A stretch of DNA of 64,000 bases from contig NZ_JAKRET010000001.1 of assembly GCF_022664395.1 (NCBI RefSeq), positions 1 through 64,000 of the forward strand, given 5' to 3'. Position numbers and translations under genes: made by a program. Positions within the stretch are counted from its first letter, which is position 1; each line of letters starts with the position of its first letter. This DNA comes from Sphingomonas lacusdianchii (GTDB taxonomy: Bacteria > Pseudomonadota > Alphaproteobacteria > Sphingomonadales > Sphingomonadaceae). This document shows, piece after piece, positions 26,766 through 35,944 of this stretch. The notes under the pieces are model-generated. The model saw nothing but the letters and a program-made list of their open reading frames with translations, ran no database searches and was not told where the DNA came from.

Positions 26766-26941
26766 CATCAAAAATCGGCCACGTTGCGGATGGGGACACC
26801 TGCCCCCGCAGGGCTGGCGAATGCGAAATTCCGCGATCTTCAACGGCTTGCGGTGCATTTGCGGTGGACACATTCGCCCCGCCGCAAAATTTTAAGAAGA
26901 ATAAACCGATCGGGGTTATACAACTCCCAACGGAGATGTTG

Positions 26942-28063
26942 ATGTACGACGATCACTATGGCCTGACCGGTCGCCCGTTCCAGCTGACGCCCGATCCGGC
27001 CTTCTGGTTCGATACCGCGACGCATCGCAAGGCGATGGCGTATCTCGGCTATGGATTGAGCCAGGGCGAGGGCTTCATCGTCATCACCGGCGATCCGGGC
27101 ACCGGCAAGACGACGCTGCTCGGCCATCTGATGCGGACGATCGATGCCGCGCGGCTGAACGTCATCCGCATCGTGACGACGCAGATCGAGGCCGACGACC
27201 TGTTGCGGCTGGTCGCCGCCGGCCTCGACGTCGAGCATGACGGGCTGACCAAGGCGCAGTTGCTGAGCGGGATCGAACGCGGGCTGCACAATGTCGCGCG
27301 CTCGGGCCGGCGGACGCTGCTGGTGATCGACGAGGCGCAGTCGCTGCCGGTCGGGTCGATCGAAGAATTGCGGATGCTGTCGAATTTTCAGGCGGGCGGA
27401 TATGCGCTGTTGCAGATCTGCCTGCTCGGCCAGCCTGAATTCCGCCAGCGGCTGCACGGGTCGGACCGGCTGGAGCAGCTGCGCCAGCGGGTGATCGCGA
27501 TGCATCACCTCGACCCAATGGAGGTCGAGGAGGTTGGACCGTATCTGGAACACCGGCTGCGTGTGGTCGGATGGAGCGGCAGCCCGAGTTTCTCGCCCGA
27601 TACGCTGGAGGCACTGCACCGCTGGTCGGGGGGAATCCCGCGCCGGCTGAACCAGTTGGCCAGCCGGGTGCTGCTGTTCGGTGCGATCGAGGGGATCGAC
27701 CGGTTCGGCGCGCTCGACGTCGAGAATGTGATTGCCGATCTGGACAAGGATGGGCTGGGCAGTCGGGCGGGCGATGCCGAGGCGGACGAACCGACGTCGT
27801 TCGGCGATGCCGAGCCGCGGCCGATGACGCCGCCGCCGCCGCCGATGCCGCCGCGTCCGATCCATTTGTCGGTGGTCGAGAGCGGGCAGCGTCCGGCGCC
27901 GCCGGTCGCCGAGACCGAGGCGTTGCTGGCGCGGATCGAATCGCTCGAAGCGCGGCTGGAGCAACAGGATCTGGCGCTGCGGCGGGTGCTGACGCTGCTG
28001 GTCGACTGGGTCGAGGGCGAGCAGCGCCGGCCCGACCTGACGTCCGTGCGCGTCGCCGGCTGA
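26942..28063 (+). CDS. XrtA/PEP-CTERM system-associated ATPase
   Basis: A 373-aa AAA-type ATPase related to the general secretion protein ExeA/GspA. The YDDHYGLTGRPFQLTPDPAF start is typical. Walker A is GDPGTGKTTLL (about residues 44-54), Walker B LLVIDEAQSL, and GIPRRLNQLA forms the sensor region. A proline-rich linker (PPPPPMPPRP) leads to a short C-terminal coiled coil. The ATG at 26942 has GGAG upstream; an alternative in-frame ATG lies at 26936. It may provide energy for or organise the export complex. Confidence 0.88.
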   Translation: MYDDHYGLTGRPFQLTPDPAFWFDTATHRKAMAYLGYGLSQGEGFIVITGDPGTGKTTLLGHLMRTIDAARLNVIRIVTTQIEADDLLRLVAAGLDVEHDGLTKAQLLSGIERGLHNVARSGRRTLLVIDEAQSLPVGSIEELRMLSNFQAGGYALLQICLLGQPEFRQRLHGSDRLEQLRQRVIAMHHLDPMEVEEVGPYLEHRLRVVGWSGSPSFSPDTLEALHRWSGGIPRRLNQLASRVLLFGAIEGIDRFGALDVENVIADLDKDGLGSRAGDAEADEPTSFGDAEPRPMTPPPPPMPPRPIHLSVVESGQRPAPPVAETEALLARIESLEARLEQQDLALRRVLTLLVDWVEGEQRRPDLTSVRVAG

Positions 28064-28072
28064 GGTTTCCCC

Positions 28073-28912
28073 ATGCGCAACGCGATGTCGGTCGACGTCG
28101 AGGACTGGTTTCAGGTCGGTGCGTTCGAAACGGTCATCGACCGGCGCGACTGGGACGGGCTGGAACACCGGGTCGAGGCGAATACCGATGCGGTGCTCGA
28201 CCTGTTCGCCGCTGCCGGGGTCACCGCGACCTTCTTCACGCTCGGCTGGGTGGCGGATCGGTTTCCGGCGCTGATGCAGCGGATCGTCGCCGGAGGGCAT
28301 GAACTGGCCAGCCATGGCTGGGACCATAAGCGCGTCTTCACGATGACGGCGGACCAATTTCGCGACGATCTGGCGCGGGCGCGGACGGTGCTGGAGGATG
28401 CCGGCGGGCAGGCGGTGACCGGCTATCGCGCGCCGAGTTTCTCGATCGATGCGCGGACGCCATGGGCGCATGGCGTGCTGGCCGATGCGGGCTATGCCTA
28501 TTCGTCGTCGGTCGCGCCGCTGACCCACGACCATTATGGCTGGGCGGGGGCACCGCGCGGGCTGTACCGGCCGGTGGCGGGCAGCACGCTGATCGAGTGG
28601 CCGATCACGCTGGCCAAGGTGCTGGGACGCGATGTGTCGGCGGGGGGCGGGTTTTTCCGGCTGCTGCCGAACAAGGTCGTCGAGGATGCGGTGGTCCGCA
28701 GCAACCGGATGGAGGCGCATCCGGCGATGTTCTATTTCCATCCGTGGGAGATCGATCCGGGCCAGCCGCGCGTCGCCAATGCGCCGCTGAAGTCGAAACT
28801 GCGCCATTATCCGCGGTTGGGGGCGATGGCGGGCAAGCTGGAGCGGCTGATGGCACGGCATGACTGGGGCCGGGCCGATGCGATCGTCGCCGAGCGCGCG
28901 GTCGCACTGTGA
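28073..28912 (+). CDS. XrtA-associated polysaccharide deacetylase
   Basis: A 279-aa NodB-type deacetylase. SVDVEDWFQ holds the catalytic Asp pair, HELASHGWDH the metal-binding HxxxH, and TGYRAPSFSID the Arg-containing motif 3. MFYFHPWEIDPGQP supplies the C-terminal His. It should remove N-acetyl groups from the exopolysaccharide. No signal peptide is seen, so it may act on the cytoplasmic side or be exported otherwise. It sits nine bases after the ATPase gene, and its stop overlaps the FemAB start (GTGA). Confidence 0.9.
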   Translation: MRNAMSVDVEDWFQVGAFETVIDRRDWDGLEHRVEANTDAVLDLFAAAGVTATFFTLGWVADRFPALMQRIVAGGHELASHGWDHKRVFTMTADQFRDDLARARTVLEDAGGQAVTGYRAPSFSIDARTPWAHGVLADAGYAYSSSVAPLTHDHYGWAGAPRGLYRPVAGSTLIEWPITLAKVLGRDVSAGGGFFRLLPNKVVEDAVVRSNRMEAHPAMFYFHPWEIDPGQPRVANAPLKSKLRHYPRLGAMAGKLERLMARHDWGRADAIVAERAVAL

Positions 28913-29958
28913 GCCTGCGCGTTCGGCGGGCGGACCTGACCGACGTCGCCGAGCGCGCGCGGATCACAGCGTTCGTCGAGGGGCGGGTGGAGGCTAGCCC
29001 TTTTCACCTGCCGATCTGGGGGGAGGCGACGGCGGCGGGGTGCGGGCAGGCGTATCGCATGCTGCTGGCCGAAGAGGCGGGGGCGCTGGTCGGGCTGGTG
29101 CCGCTGACGCAGGTGCGCTCGCCGCTGTTCGGGGCGGCACTGGTGTCGACCGGCTTCGGGGTTGGCGGTGGCGTGCTGGGCGACGGGGCGGCGGCGCGGA
29201 TGCTGGCCGAGGCTGCGGTGGGCGTGGCGCGCGAACTGGGTTGTCCGACGATCGAGATGCGCGGCGGAGCGCCGATCGATGCGGCGGGCTGGACGTTCGA
29301 CGATACGCGCTATCTGGGGTTCGTGCGGCCGTTGGCGGCGGATGATGACGCCGAATTGCTGGCGATCCCGCGCAAGCAGCGTGCTGATGTGCGCAAGGCG
29401 CTGGCCGCGCCGTTCGAGGTGGCGATCGGGCGCGATGCGGCAGCGCTGGCCGAGCATTTCCGGGTCTATGGCACGTCGGTGCGCAATCTCGGCACGCCGG
29501 TCTTTCCGAGAGCATTGTTCCGCGAGGTCGTGGCGGCGTTCGGGCAGGATGCCGATGTGTTGACCATCCGCCATGCCGGGCGGACGGTGGCGAGCGTGCT
29601 GTCGATCTATTGGCGGGGCACGGTCTATCCCTATTGGGGCGGCGGCACGGCCGAAGCGCGGGGGTTGCGCGCCAATGAGCGCATGTATTTCGAACTGATG
29701 CGCCATGCGCGGACGCGGGGCTGCGACCGGTTCGATTTCGGGCGGTCGAAGGTCGGAACCGGGCCGGCGGCGTACAAGAAGAATTGGGGGTTCGTCGGCG
29801 AACCGCTCGGCTATCCGACCTGGACCGCCGATGGTGCCGCGCCGCGCGATGCCAGTCCGCTCAACCCCAAATACCGGTTGAAGATCGCGGCGTGGCAGAG
29901 ACTGCCGCTGGCGGTGTCGAACCGGGTCGGGCCGTGGATCGCGAAGGGGCTGGGGTGA
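28909..29958 (+). CDS. XrtA-associated FemAB-like (GNAT) protein
   Basis: A 349-aa protein of the FemAB/GNAT_6 type found in PEP-CTERM loci. It starts with a GTG overlapping the preceding stop. The segment SIYWRGTVYPYWGGGTAEAR and the C-terminal FDFGRSKVGTGPAAYKKNWGF are the conserved acyltransferase-fold blocks. FemAB proteins add amino acids to cell-wall precursors. Here an aminoacyl or acyl transfer to the polysaccharide or lipid carrier is plausible. Its stop in turn overlaps the glycosyltransferase start. Confidence 0.87.
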   Translation: MSLRVRRADLTDVAERARITAFVEGRVEASPFHLPIWGEATAAGCGQAYRMLLAEEAGALVGLVPLTQVRSPLFGAALVSTGFGVGGGVLGDGAAARMLAEAAVGVARELGCPTIEMRGGAPIDAAGWTFDDTRYLGFVRPLAADDDAELLAIPRKQRADVRKALAAPFEVAIGRDAAALAEHFRVYGTSVRNLGTPVFPRALFREVVAAFGQDADVLTIRHAGRTVASVLSIYWRGTVYPYWGGGTAEARGLRANERMYFELMRHARTRGCDRFDFGRSKVGTGPAAYKKNWGFVGEPLGYPTWTADGAAPRDASPLNPKYRLKIAAWQRLPLAVSNRVGPWIAKGLG

Positions 29959-31091
29959 GCGACATCCTGTTCCTTGCCCACCGCGTGCCCTATCCCCCCG
30001 ATCGCGGTGACAAGGTGCGCAGCCATCATGTGATGCGGCATCTGTCGACGCTGGGGCGGGTGCATCTGGCCACGTTCGCCGATGATCCGCGCGATCTGGG
30101 GCATGATGCCGCGCTCAAGCGATGGTGTGCGAGCGCGGCGGTGGTGCCGCGGAGCAAGGGCAATGCGCGCGCAGCGGTCGAGGCCTTGGCGCGCGGACGG
30201 CCGGTGTCGCTGACCGCGTTCGATCATGGCGCGATGCGGGCGGCGGTGGCGCGGTTGCTGGCCGAGCGGCGCTACGACGCCGTCTATGTCTATTCGGGGC
30301 AGATGGCGCAGTATCTGCCGGCCGATGCGCGGTTCGTGATGGATTTCGTCGACCTCGATTCGGCCAAGTTCGCTGGATATGCCGAGGATGCGCGCGGGCC
30401 GATGCGCTGGATGCTGGCGCGCGAGGCGCGGTTGCTCGGTTCGTTCGAGCGGACGGTGGCGGCGCGGGCCGAGGCGACGCTGTTCGTCAGCGCGGCGGAG
30501 GCGGCGATGTTCGGCGGGCAGGCGCAGGCGGTCGAGAACGGGATCGATACCGGTTTCTTCGATCCGGCCTTGGTCGCGCCGGTGGCGGAGGCGGGGCCGC
30601 TGATCGTGTTTACCGGGCAGATGGATTACCGGCCGAACATCGATGCGGTGCGCTGGTTCGTGACTAACGTGCTGCCGGGGGTTCCGGGGCGGTTCGCGAT
30701 CGTCGGGCGCAGTCCCGTGGCGGCGGTGCGGGCGCTGGCGGACGAGCGGGTGATCGTGACCGGCGAGGTCGCCGATGTGCGCGGCTGGATCGCGGCGGCG
30801 GATGTCGTCGTCGCACCGCTGCTGCTGGCGCGCGGCGTGCAGAACAAGGTGCTGGAGGCGATGGCGATGGCGCGGCCGGTCGTCGCGTCGAGTGCGGCGG
30901 CGGAGGGGATCGATCATGTCGGATTAATCCGTGTCGCGGCGGATGCCGTAGATTTCGTAGGAGAAATTAGCGGGTTGCTGAACGATCCTGTCACGGCGTC
31001 TGCGCTGGGGCAGGCGGCGCGGGCGCGGACGATCGCGCGCTATGGATGGGATGCGCGGCTGGAGCCGCTGGCTGAATTGCTGGGGCTGTGA
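29955..31091 (+). CDS. PEP-CTERM-associated glycosyltransferase (family 1 type)
   Basis: A 378-aa GT-B glycosyltransferase. FLAHRVPYPPDRGDKVRSHH at the N-terminus is characteristic of the sugar transferase in XrtA/EpsH loci. FTGQMDYRPNIDAVRWF, VTGEVADVRGWIAAADVVVAP and LEAMAMARPVVAS form the nucleotide-sugar domain. It builds part of the exopolysaccharide repeat in the cytoplasm. The GTG at 29955 overlaps the FemAB stop and its own stop overlaps the exosortase start. Confidence 0.9.
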   Translation: MSDILFLAHRVPYPPDRGDKVRSHHVMRHLSTLGRVHLATFADDPRDLGHDAALKRWCASAAVVPRSKGNARAAVEALARGRPVSLTAFDHGAMRAAVARLLAERRYDAVYVYSGQMAQYLPADARFVMDFVDLDSAKFAGYAEDARGPMRWMLAREARLLGSFERTVAARAEATLFVSAAEAAMFGGQAQAVENGIDTGFFDPALVAPVAEAGPLIVFTGQMDYRPNIDAVRWFVTNVLPGVPGRFAIVGRSPVAAVRALADERVIVTGEVADVRGWIAAADVVVAPLLLARGVQNKVLEAMAMARPVVASSAAAEGIDHVGLIRVAADAVDFVGEISGLLNDPVTASALGQAARARTIARYGWDARLEPLAELLGL

Positions 31092-32608
31092 GCAGCGTGG
31101 CGATCGAGCGGCCGGCGCAGGTGTTGACGCCCGAATGGCGGCGGTCGCTGATCGCGCTCGGCGGAATCTGGGCGGCGCTGTTGCTGATCTTTCGCCGCGA
31201 CGTGGGCGACGTGGTCGAAATTTGGTGGAATTCCACCACCTATGGCCATTGCCTGTTCGTGCCGCCGATCATCGGGTGGCTGGTATGGCAGCGGCGGCGC
31301 GAGGTGCTGGCGTTGCAGCCGGGAGCGTGGTGGCCGGGACTGGCGATCGTCGCCGGGGGCGGGTTTGGCTGGCTGGTCGGCGAGGCGGCGGCGGTGGCGC
31401 TGTTCCGGCATGTCGGGCTGGTGATGCTGCTGCAGGGGGCGGTGGTCACGCTGCTCGGACCGAGCGTCGCGCGTGGGCTGTCGTTTCCGCTCGGCTATAT
31501 GTTCTTCATGGTGCCGTTCGGCGATTTCATGGAGCCGTGGCTGCAATCGGTGACGGTCGCGCTGACCATGCCGATCCTCCACGCGCTGGGCGTGCCGGCG
31601 AGCGTGGACGGGGTGCTGATCACCATTCCGAACGGCTATTTCGAAGTCGCCGAGGCGTGTTCGGGCGCGAAGTTCGTCATCGCGATGATCGCGTACGGCG
31701 CGCTGGTCGCCAATGTCTGCTACGTCGCATGGGACCGGCGGGCGGCGTTCATGGCGCTGGCGCTGGTCGTGCCGGTATTGGCCAATGGCGTGCGGGCGGC
31801 GGGGACGATCTATGCCGCGTATCTGACCTCGGTCGAGGCGGCGACGGGGTTCGACCATATCGTCTATGGCTGGGTGTTCTTCGCGCTGACCATGGCCGGC
31901 GTGCTGGCGATCGGATGGCGCTGGTTCGATCGCGATCCCGATGCGCCGTGGTTCGACGTCGCGCGGGTGCAGGCGATGCCGATGCGCGTCGCCGACCGGT
32001 CGATCGCAGCGGGTGCGGTGCTGGGCATCGCCGTCGCCTTTGCCGGATGGGGCTGGGTGATCGACAGCCGCGCCGATCGCCTGCCCGACCGGATCGCATT
32101 GCCGGACGTGCCGGGATGGCAGCGGATCGCGATTACGGGCGAGCCATGGGTGCCGAACTACCCGGGTGCCGATCATTCCCTGATCGGCCGCTACGGCGAT
32201 GCGCGCGGGCGCAGCGTCGACATGGCGATCGCGGTCTATGCCGCGCAGGGCGAGGGGCATGAACTGGTCGGGTTCGGGCAGGGACCGATCCGCGAGAATG
32301 ACCGCTGGGTGCGGATCGCCGACACCCCACCGATCGCGGGTGGCGCGATGCTGCGGATGGCGGCACCCGGCCCGGTCGAGCGCGAGGTCGCGACATGGTA
32401 TCGGATCGGATCGGTCACCACCGGCAGCGAGGATCGGGTGAAGCTGGAAACGCTCAAGGCACGGCTGCTCGGCGGACCGCAGCGCGGCGTGGCGGTGCTG
32501 GTATCGGCGGAGAAGGGCGCAGCCGATCCGCGTGCAGTCATCACCGATTTCCTGCGCGCGGCAGGACCGGTCGACGCCATCGCCGATCGCGCGGCGGGAG
32601 CAAACTGA
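31088..32608 (+). CDS. xrtA: exosortase A with C-terminal EpsI domain
   Basis: A 506-aa inner-membrane transpeptidase that recognises PEP-CTERM sorting signals. About eight hydrophobic segments lie in the first 310 residues. The catalytic triad is visible as C191 (EVAEACSGAKF), R236 (LANGVRAAG) and H257 (GFDHIVYGW). Residues from about 330 form the periplasmic EpsI-like domain (IDSRADRLPDRIALPDVPGW, ... EVATWYRIG), here fused rather than separate. The GTG start overlaps the glycosyltransferase stop. It should process PEP-CTERM proteins such as the candidate encoded at 51381-52376. Confidence 0.93.
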   Translation: MSSVAIERPAQVLTPEWRRSLIALGGIWAALLLIFRRDVGDVVEIWWNSTTYGHCLFVPPIIGWLVWQRRREVLALQPGAWWPGLAIVAGGGFGWLVGEAAAVALFRHVGLVMLLQGAVVTLLGPSVARGLSFPLGYMFFMVPFGDFMEPWLQSVTVALTMPILHALGVPASVDGVLITIPNGYFEVAEACSGAKFVIAMIAYGALVANVCYVAWDRRAAFMALALVVPVLANGVRAAGTIYAAYLTSVEAATGFDHIVYGWVFFALTMAGVLAIGWRWFDRDPDAPWFDVARVQAMPMRVADRSIAAGAVLGIAVAFAGWGWVIDSRADRLPDRIALPDVPGWQRIAITGEPWVPNYPGADHSLIGRYGDARGRSVDMAIAVYAAQGEGHELVGFGQGPIRENDRWVRIADTPPIAGGAMLRMAAPGPVEREVATWYRIGSVTTGSEDRVKLETLKARLLGGPQRGVAVLVSAEKGAADPRAVITDFLRAAGPVDAIADRAAGAN

Positions 32609-32610
32609 CC

Positions 32611-34497
32611 ATGTGCGGCATCGCCGGCCTCTTCCATCCCGCCAGCCCCAAGCCGGTCGATCCCGCGCGGATCGTCGCGATGACCGACGCACAGGCGCAT
32701 CGTGGGCCAGACGGATCGGGGGTATGGACGGCGCTGGGCGTCGGGCTGGGCCATCGGCGGCTGTCGATCATCGATGTGGCGGGTAGTCCGCAACCGATGG
32801 CGCTGCCCGGCGAGGGACACGTCGTCACCTATAATGGCGAAATCTACAACTTCGCCGAACTGCGCGCCGAACTGACCGCCCGGGGCGCGGTGTTCCGGAC
32901 GCAGGGCGATACCGAAGTGCTGCTCCATGCATGGACGGCATGGGGGCCGGACATGCTGGCGCGGCTGAACGGCATGTTCGCCTTTGCCATTTACGATGCC
33001 GATCGCCAGTCGCTGTTCGTCGCGCGCGACCGGATGGGGGTGAAGCCGCTCCATTATGTCGAACTGGCCGATGGTGCGGTGGCGTTCGCGTCCGAACTGA
33101 AGGGGTTGCTGGCGCACCCGCTGGTGCGGCGGACGCCCGATCTCGCCGCAATCGAGGATTACATGGCGCTCGGCTATGTGCCCGACGACGCCTGTATCGT
33201 CGCGGGGGTGCGCAAGCTGCCCGCCGGGCATTTCCTGTGGATGCAGCGCGGACGGCCGGTCCCCGAGCCGGTGCGGTGGTGGGACATCGACTTTTCGACG
33301 CGCGCAAAGGGTAGCACGCGCGATCTGCAGGCCGAACTGGTCGAACGGATGCGCGAAGGGGTGCGGTCGCGGATGGTCGCCGATGTGCCGTTCGGCGCGT
33401 TCCTGTCGGGCGGTGTCGATTCGTCCGCCGTCGTCGCGCTGATGGCGGATGCGAGCCGCGCACCGGTGCAGACCTGTACGATCGGGTTCGACGAATCGGG
33501 GCATGACGAACGCGGCCCGGCGGGAGAAATCGCCGCGCGCTTCGCGACCGATCATGCGGTGCGGACGGTGCGCTCGGACGATTTCACGCTGATCGACACG
33601 CTGGTCGCGGCGTTCGACGAACCCTTTGCCGATGCATCGGCGCTGGCGACCTATCGCGTCTGCGCATTGGCGCGCGAACGGGTGACGGTGGCGCTGTCGG
33701 GCGACGGTGCCGATGAGGCGCTGGCGGGATATCGCCGCTATAAATTCCATGCCGCCGAGGAGCGGGTACGGGGCTTGCTTCCGCCGAGCTTTCGCGAGCC
33801 GGTGTTCGGGGCGCTCGGAGACGTGTATCCGAAGGCGGATTGGGCACCGCGCCCGTTTCGTGCCAAGACGACGCTGCTCGCTTTGGCGCAGGATGGCGAC
33901 GAAGCCTATGCCGGTGCAGTCGGGGTAACGACGCCCGGTGTGCGGCAGTCGCTCTATACGCCGGCAATGGCGCGGCAATTAAGCGGGCATCGCGGCGAGG
34001 ATCGCTATGTCGCGGCGATGCGGGCGGCACCGGCCCGCGATGCGCTGGACCGGGCGCAATATGCCGATTTCCGACACTGGCTGCCGGGCGATATCCTGAC
34101 CAAGGTCGACCGGACCAGCATGGCCGTCGGGCTGGAAGCGCGCGAGCCGCTGCTCGACCACCGACTGATCGAATTCTGCGCCACCTTGCCGTCCGCGCTG
34201 CGATTGCGGTGGGGCGAGGGCAAGTGGCTGATGAAGAAGGCGCTGGAGCCATGGCTGCCGCGCGACATTCTGTACCGGCCGAAAATGGGGTTCGTGACCC
34301 CGGTGAGCGCGTGGTTTCGCGGGCAGTTGGCCGATGAGGCGGCGGCGCTGACGCGGTCGCCGGTGCTGGCGAGCTGGTTCGACCTGCATGCGATCGAGCG
34401 GATCGTCGCCGACCACCGCGCCGGGCGGGCCGAGCATGGTCGGACGCTGTGGCAGTTGGTGATGCTGGAGCGGAGCGCGGCGCGGCTGTTCGGATAG
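32611..34497 (+). CDS. XrtA/PEP-CTERM amidotransferase (asparagine-synthase type)
   Basis: A 628-aa two-domain enzyme. The N-terminal class II glutaminase has nucleophile Cys2 (MCGIAGLF), HRGPDGSG and YNGEIYNF. The C-terminal synthetase has the pyrophosphate loop LSGGVDSSAVVAL and LSGDGADEALAGYRRYK. It likely amidates a polysaccharide or precursor rather than making free asparagine, because this type is tied to XrtA loci. It is the last gene of the rightward operon, two bases after xrtA. A GC-rich hairpin follows downstream. Confidence 0.9.
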   Translation: MCGIAGLFHPASPKPVDPARIVAMTDAQAHRGPDGSGVWTALGVGLGHRRLSIIDVAGSPQPMALPGEGHVVTYNGEIYNFAELRAELTARGAVFRTQGDTEVLLHAWTAWGPDMLARLNGMFAFAIYDADRQSLFVARDRMGVKPLHYVELADGAVAFASELKGLLAHPLVRRTPDLAAIEDYMALGYVPDDACIVAGVRKLPAGHFLWMQRGRPVPEPVRWWDIDFSTRAKGSTRDLQAELVERMREGVRSRMVADVPFGAFLSGGVDSSAVVALMADASRAPVQTCTIGFDESGHDERGPAGEIAARFATDHAVRTVRSDDFTLIDTLVAAFDEPFADASALATYRVCALARERVTVALSGDGADEALAGYRRYKFHAAEERVRGLLPPSFREPVFGALGDVYPKADWAPRPFRAKTTLLALAQDGDEAYAGAVGVTTPGVRQSLYTPAMARQLSGHRGEDRYVAAMRAAPARDALDRAQYADFRHWLPGDILTKVDRTSMAVGLEAREPLLDHRLIEFCATLPSALRLRWGEGKWLMKKALEPWLPRDILYRPKMGFVTPVSAWFRGQLADEAAALTRSPVLASWFDLHAIERIVADHRAGRAEHGRTLWQLVMLERSAARLFG

Positions 34498-34651
34498 TCC
34501 AAAGTTCACGAAAGTCACACTCGCCCGCAATTCCCGGCTACGCGGTCGGTGCCGTATGTACAGCCCTGGTCCGGCGCGACGCGGGGGGCGTCGGGATCGG
34601 CGACGATGGCGAAGCAGGCGAGGGTAGGAAAGCGATATCGGCGCAAGGCAA

Positions 34652-34679
34652 GGCGGCGGGGGATCGCTCCCCCGCCGCC
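34652..34679. terminator. hairpin between convergent operons
   Basis: GGCGGCGGGGG and CCCCCGCCGCC form an 11-bp stem around a six-base loop in the 207-base gap between the rightward amidotransferase and leftward DHS-like genes. There is no T-run on either side, so a hairpin of bidirectional type is inferred. Confidence 0.55.
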
Positions 34680-34704
34680 TGCTTGTCCGGTGATGGACCG
34701 ACGA

Positions 34705-35757
34705 TCAGTCGAACATCTTGCCGAAGGCGCGCTTGGCGCGGTCCTTCCACGCGCCGCGATGATAGGCGTCCGACGCCAGCAGCGGCATGACCGAGCCGGC
34801 TTCGGCGAAGACCATCTGTTCGAGCGCGGTGTCGACCTTGCCCCAGCTGGCCGCCTCCTTCAGCGTCGACGACGAGCAGGCGCCGTCGCGCACGTCGGCG
34901 ACGGTGATCTGCACCGCGTATTTGTGCATCTCGACGTCGTCGTGACCGAGGATTTCGGCGCAGACGACGGTGTCCTGGATGAAGTTCTTCGGCACGCCGC
35001 CGCCGATCATGAGCAGGCCGGTGGTGCCCGCCTTGATCTTGATGTCGGTCAGTTCGCGGAAGTCGGCAATGGCGTCGAGCACCATGTACGGCTTGCCTTC
35101 TTTCGCGCGGTCGACCTGGTGCTTGACGAGGCCGAAGCCGGCCGAGCTGTCGACGAACGCCGGGCAGAAGATCGGCACGTCATGCTCGTAGGCGAGCTTG
35201 ACGAGGCTGTTTTCCTTCTTGCCATGCTCCGACAGATACTTGCCCATCTCGCGGATGAAGGCGCGCGACGAATAGGCCTTCGGTTCCAGCGAGTCGGCGA
35301 TCTTGCCGATCGTGTGGTCGCAGTCCTGCAGCTGCTCTTCGTCGATATAGGTGTCGTAGATGCGGTCGATATAGAGCGAGCGCAGCGTGTTGTCGTCGGG
35401 GATTTCCAGCGCCTGATAATGCTTGTGGCCAAGCCCTTCGAAGAAATCCATGTCGACGATCGACGCGCCGGTGGCGACGACGCCGTCGATCATGTTCGAG
35501 CGCAGCAGTTCGGCGTACAGGTCCATGCAACCGCCGGCCGAGGTCGAACCGGCGATCACGAGGAAGATCGAGCAGTCCTTGTCCTCCAGCATCTGGTTGT
35601 AGATGCGGGTGGCGCGCGCGAGATCGCGGCTGGTGAAGCTCATCTTGCCCATCGCGTCGATGATCGGGCGGGCGTCGAACTTGGTGATGTCGACATGCTC
35701 GACGGTGGTCGAAAGCAGTTCGGCCTTGCGGGTGTCGTTGATCGTCGTGTCGGTCAT
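34705..35757 (-). CDS. deoxyhypusine synthase-like protein (putative homospermidine-type synthase)
   Basis: A 350-aa NAD-dependent enzyme of the deoxyhypusine synthase fold. Conserved blocks are VIAGSTSAGGCMDLYAELL, TGLLMIGGGVPKNF and EAASWGKVD, which holds the Lys corresponding to the catalytic lysine of DHS. Bacteria lack eIF5A, so bacterial members act on free polyamines, such as making homospermidine from putrescine. The neighbouring decarboxylase in the same direction could supply putrescine. The 187-base gap to that gene suggests either one operon or two units. The exact product is inferred. Confidence 0.82.
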   Translation of the reverse strand: MTDTTINDTRKAELLSTTVEHVDITKFDARPIIDAMGKMSFTSRDLARATRIYNQMLEDKDCSIFLVIAGSTSAGGCMDLYAELLRSNMIDGVVATGASIVDMDFFEGLGHKHYQALEIPDDNTLRSLYIDRIYDTYIDEEQLQDCDHTIGKIADSLEPKAYSSRAFIREMGKYLSEHGKKENSLVKLAYEHDVPIFCPAFVDSSAGFGLVKHQVDRAKEGKPYMVLDAIADFRELTDIKIKAGTTGLLMIGGGVPKNFIQDTVVCAEILGHDDVEMHKYAVQITVADVRDGACSSSTLKEAASWGKVDTALEQMVFAEAGSVMPLLASDAYHRGAWKDRAKRAFGKMFD

Positions 35758-35944
35758 GATGGTCCCATCATCATCGATAAGCCGTCGTCGTTATGGGGAC
35801 GCGGAAACCCGGTTTGGCCTCCTGCCCACATGTTGCGGGAGGAGCCGATGGCGGTCGCATAGCGGCAAAGCCATGCAAAGCCCACCCCCGGCCCCTCCCG
35901 CTACGCAAGCGGGAAGGGGGAGGTGGCTGGTTAGGATGGTGTCG

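Noticed and set aside
26840..28861. 673-codon minus-strand open frame across the XrtA ATPase and deacetylase genes
   Set aside because: It spans two well-supported plus-strand genes and has the Arg/Gln/His-rich composition of antisense frames in GC-rich genomes.
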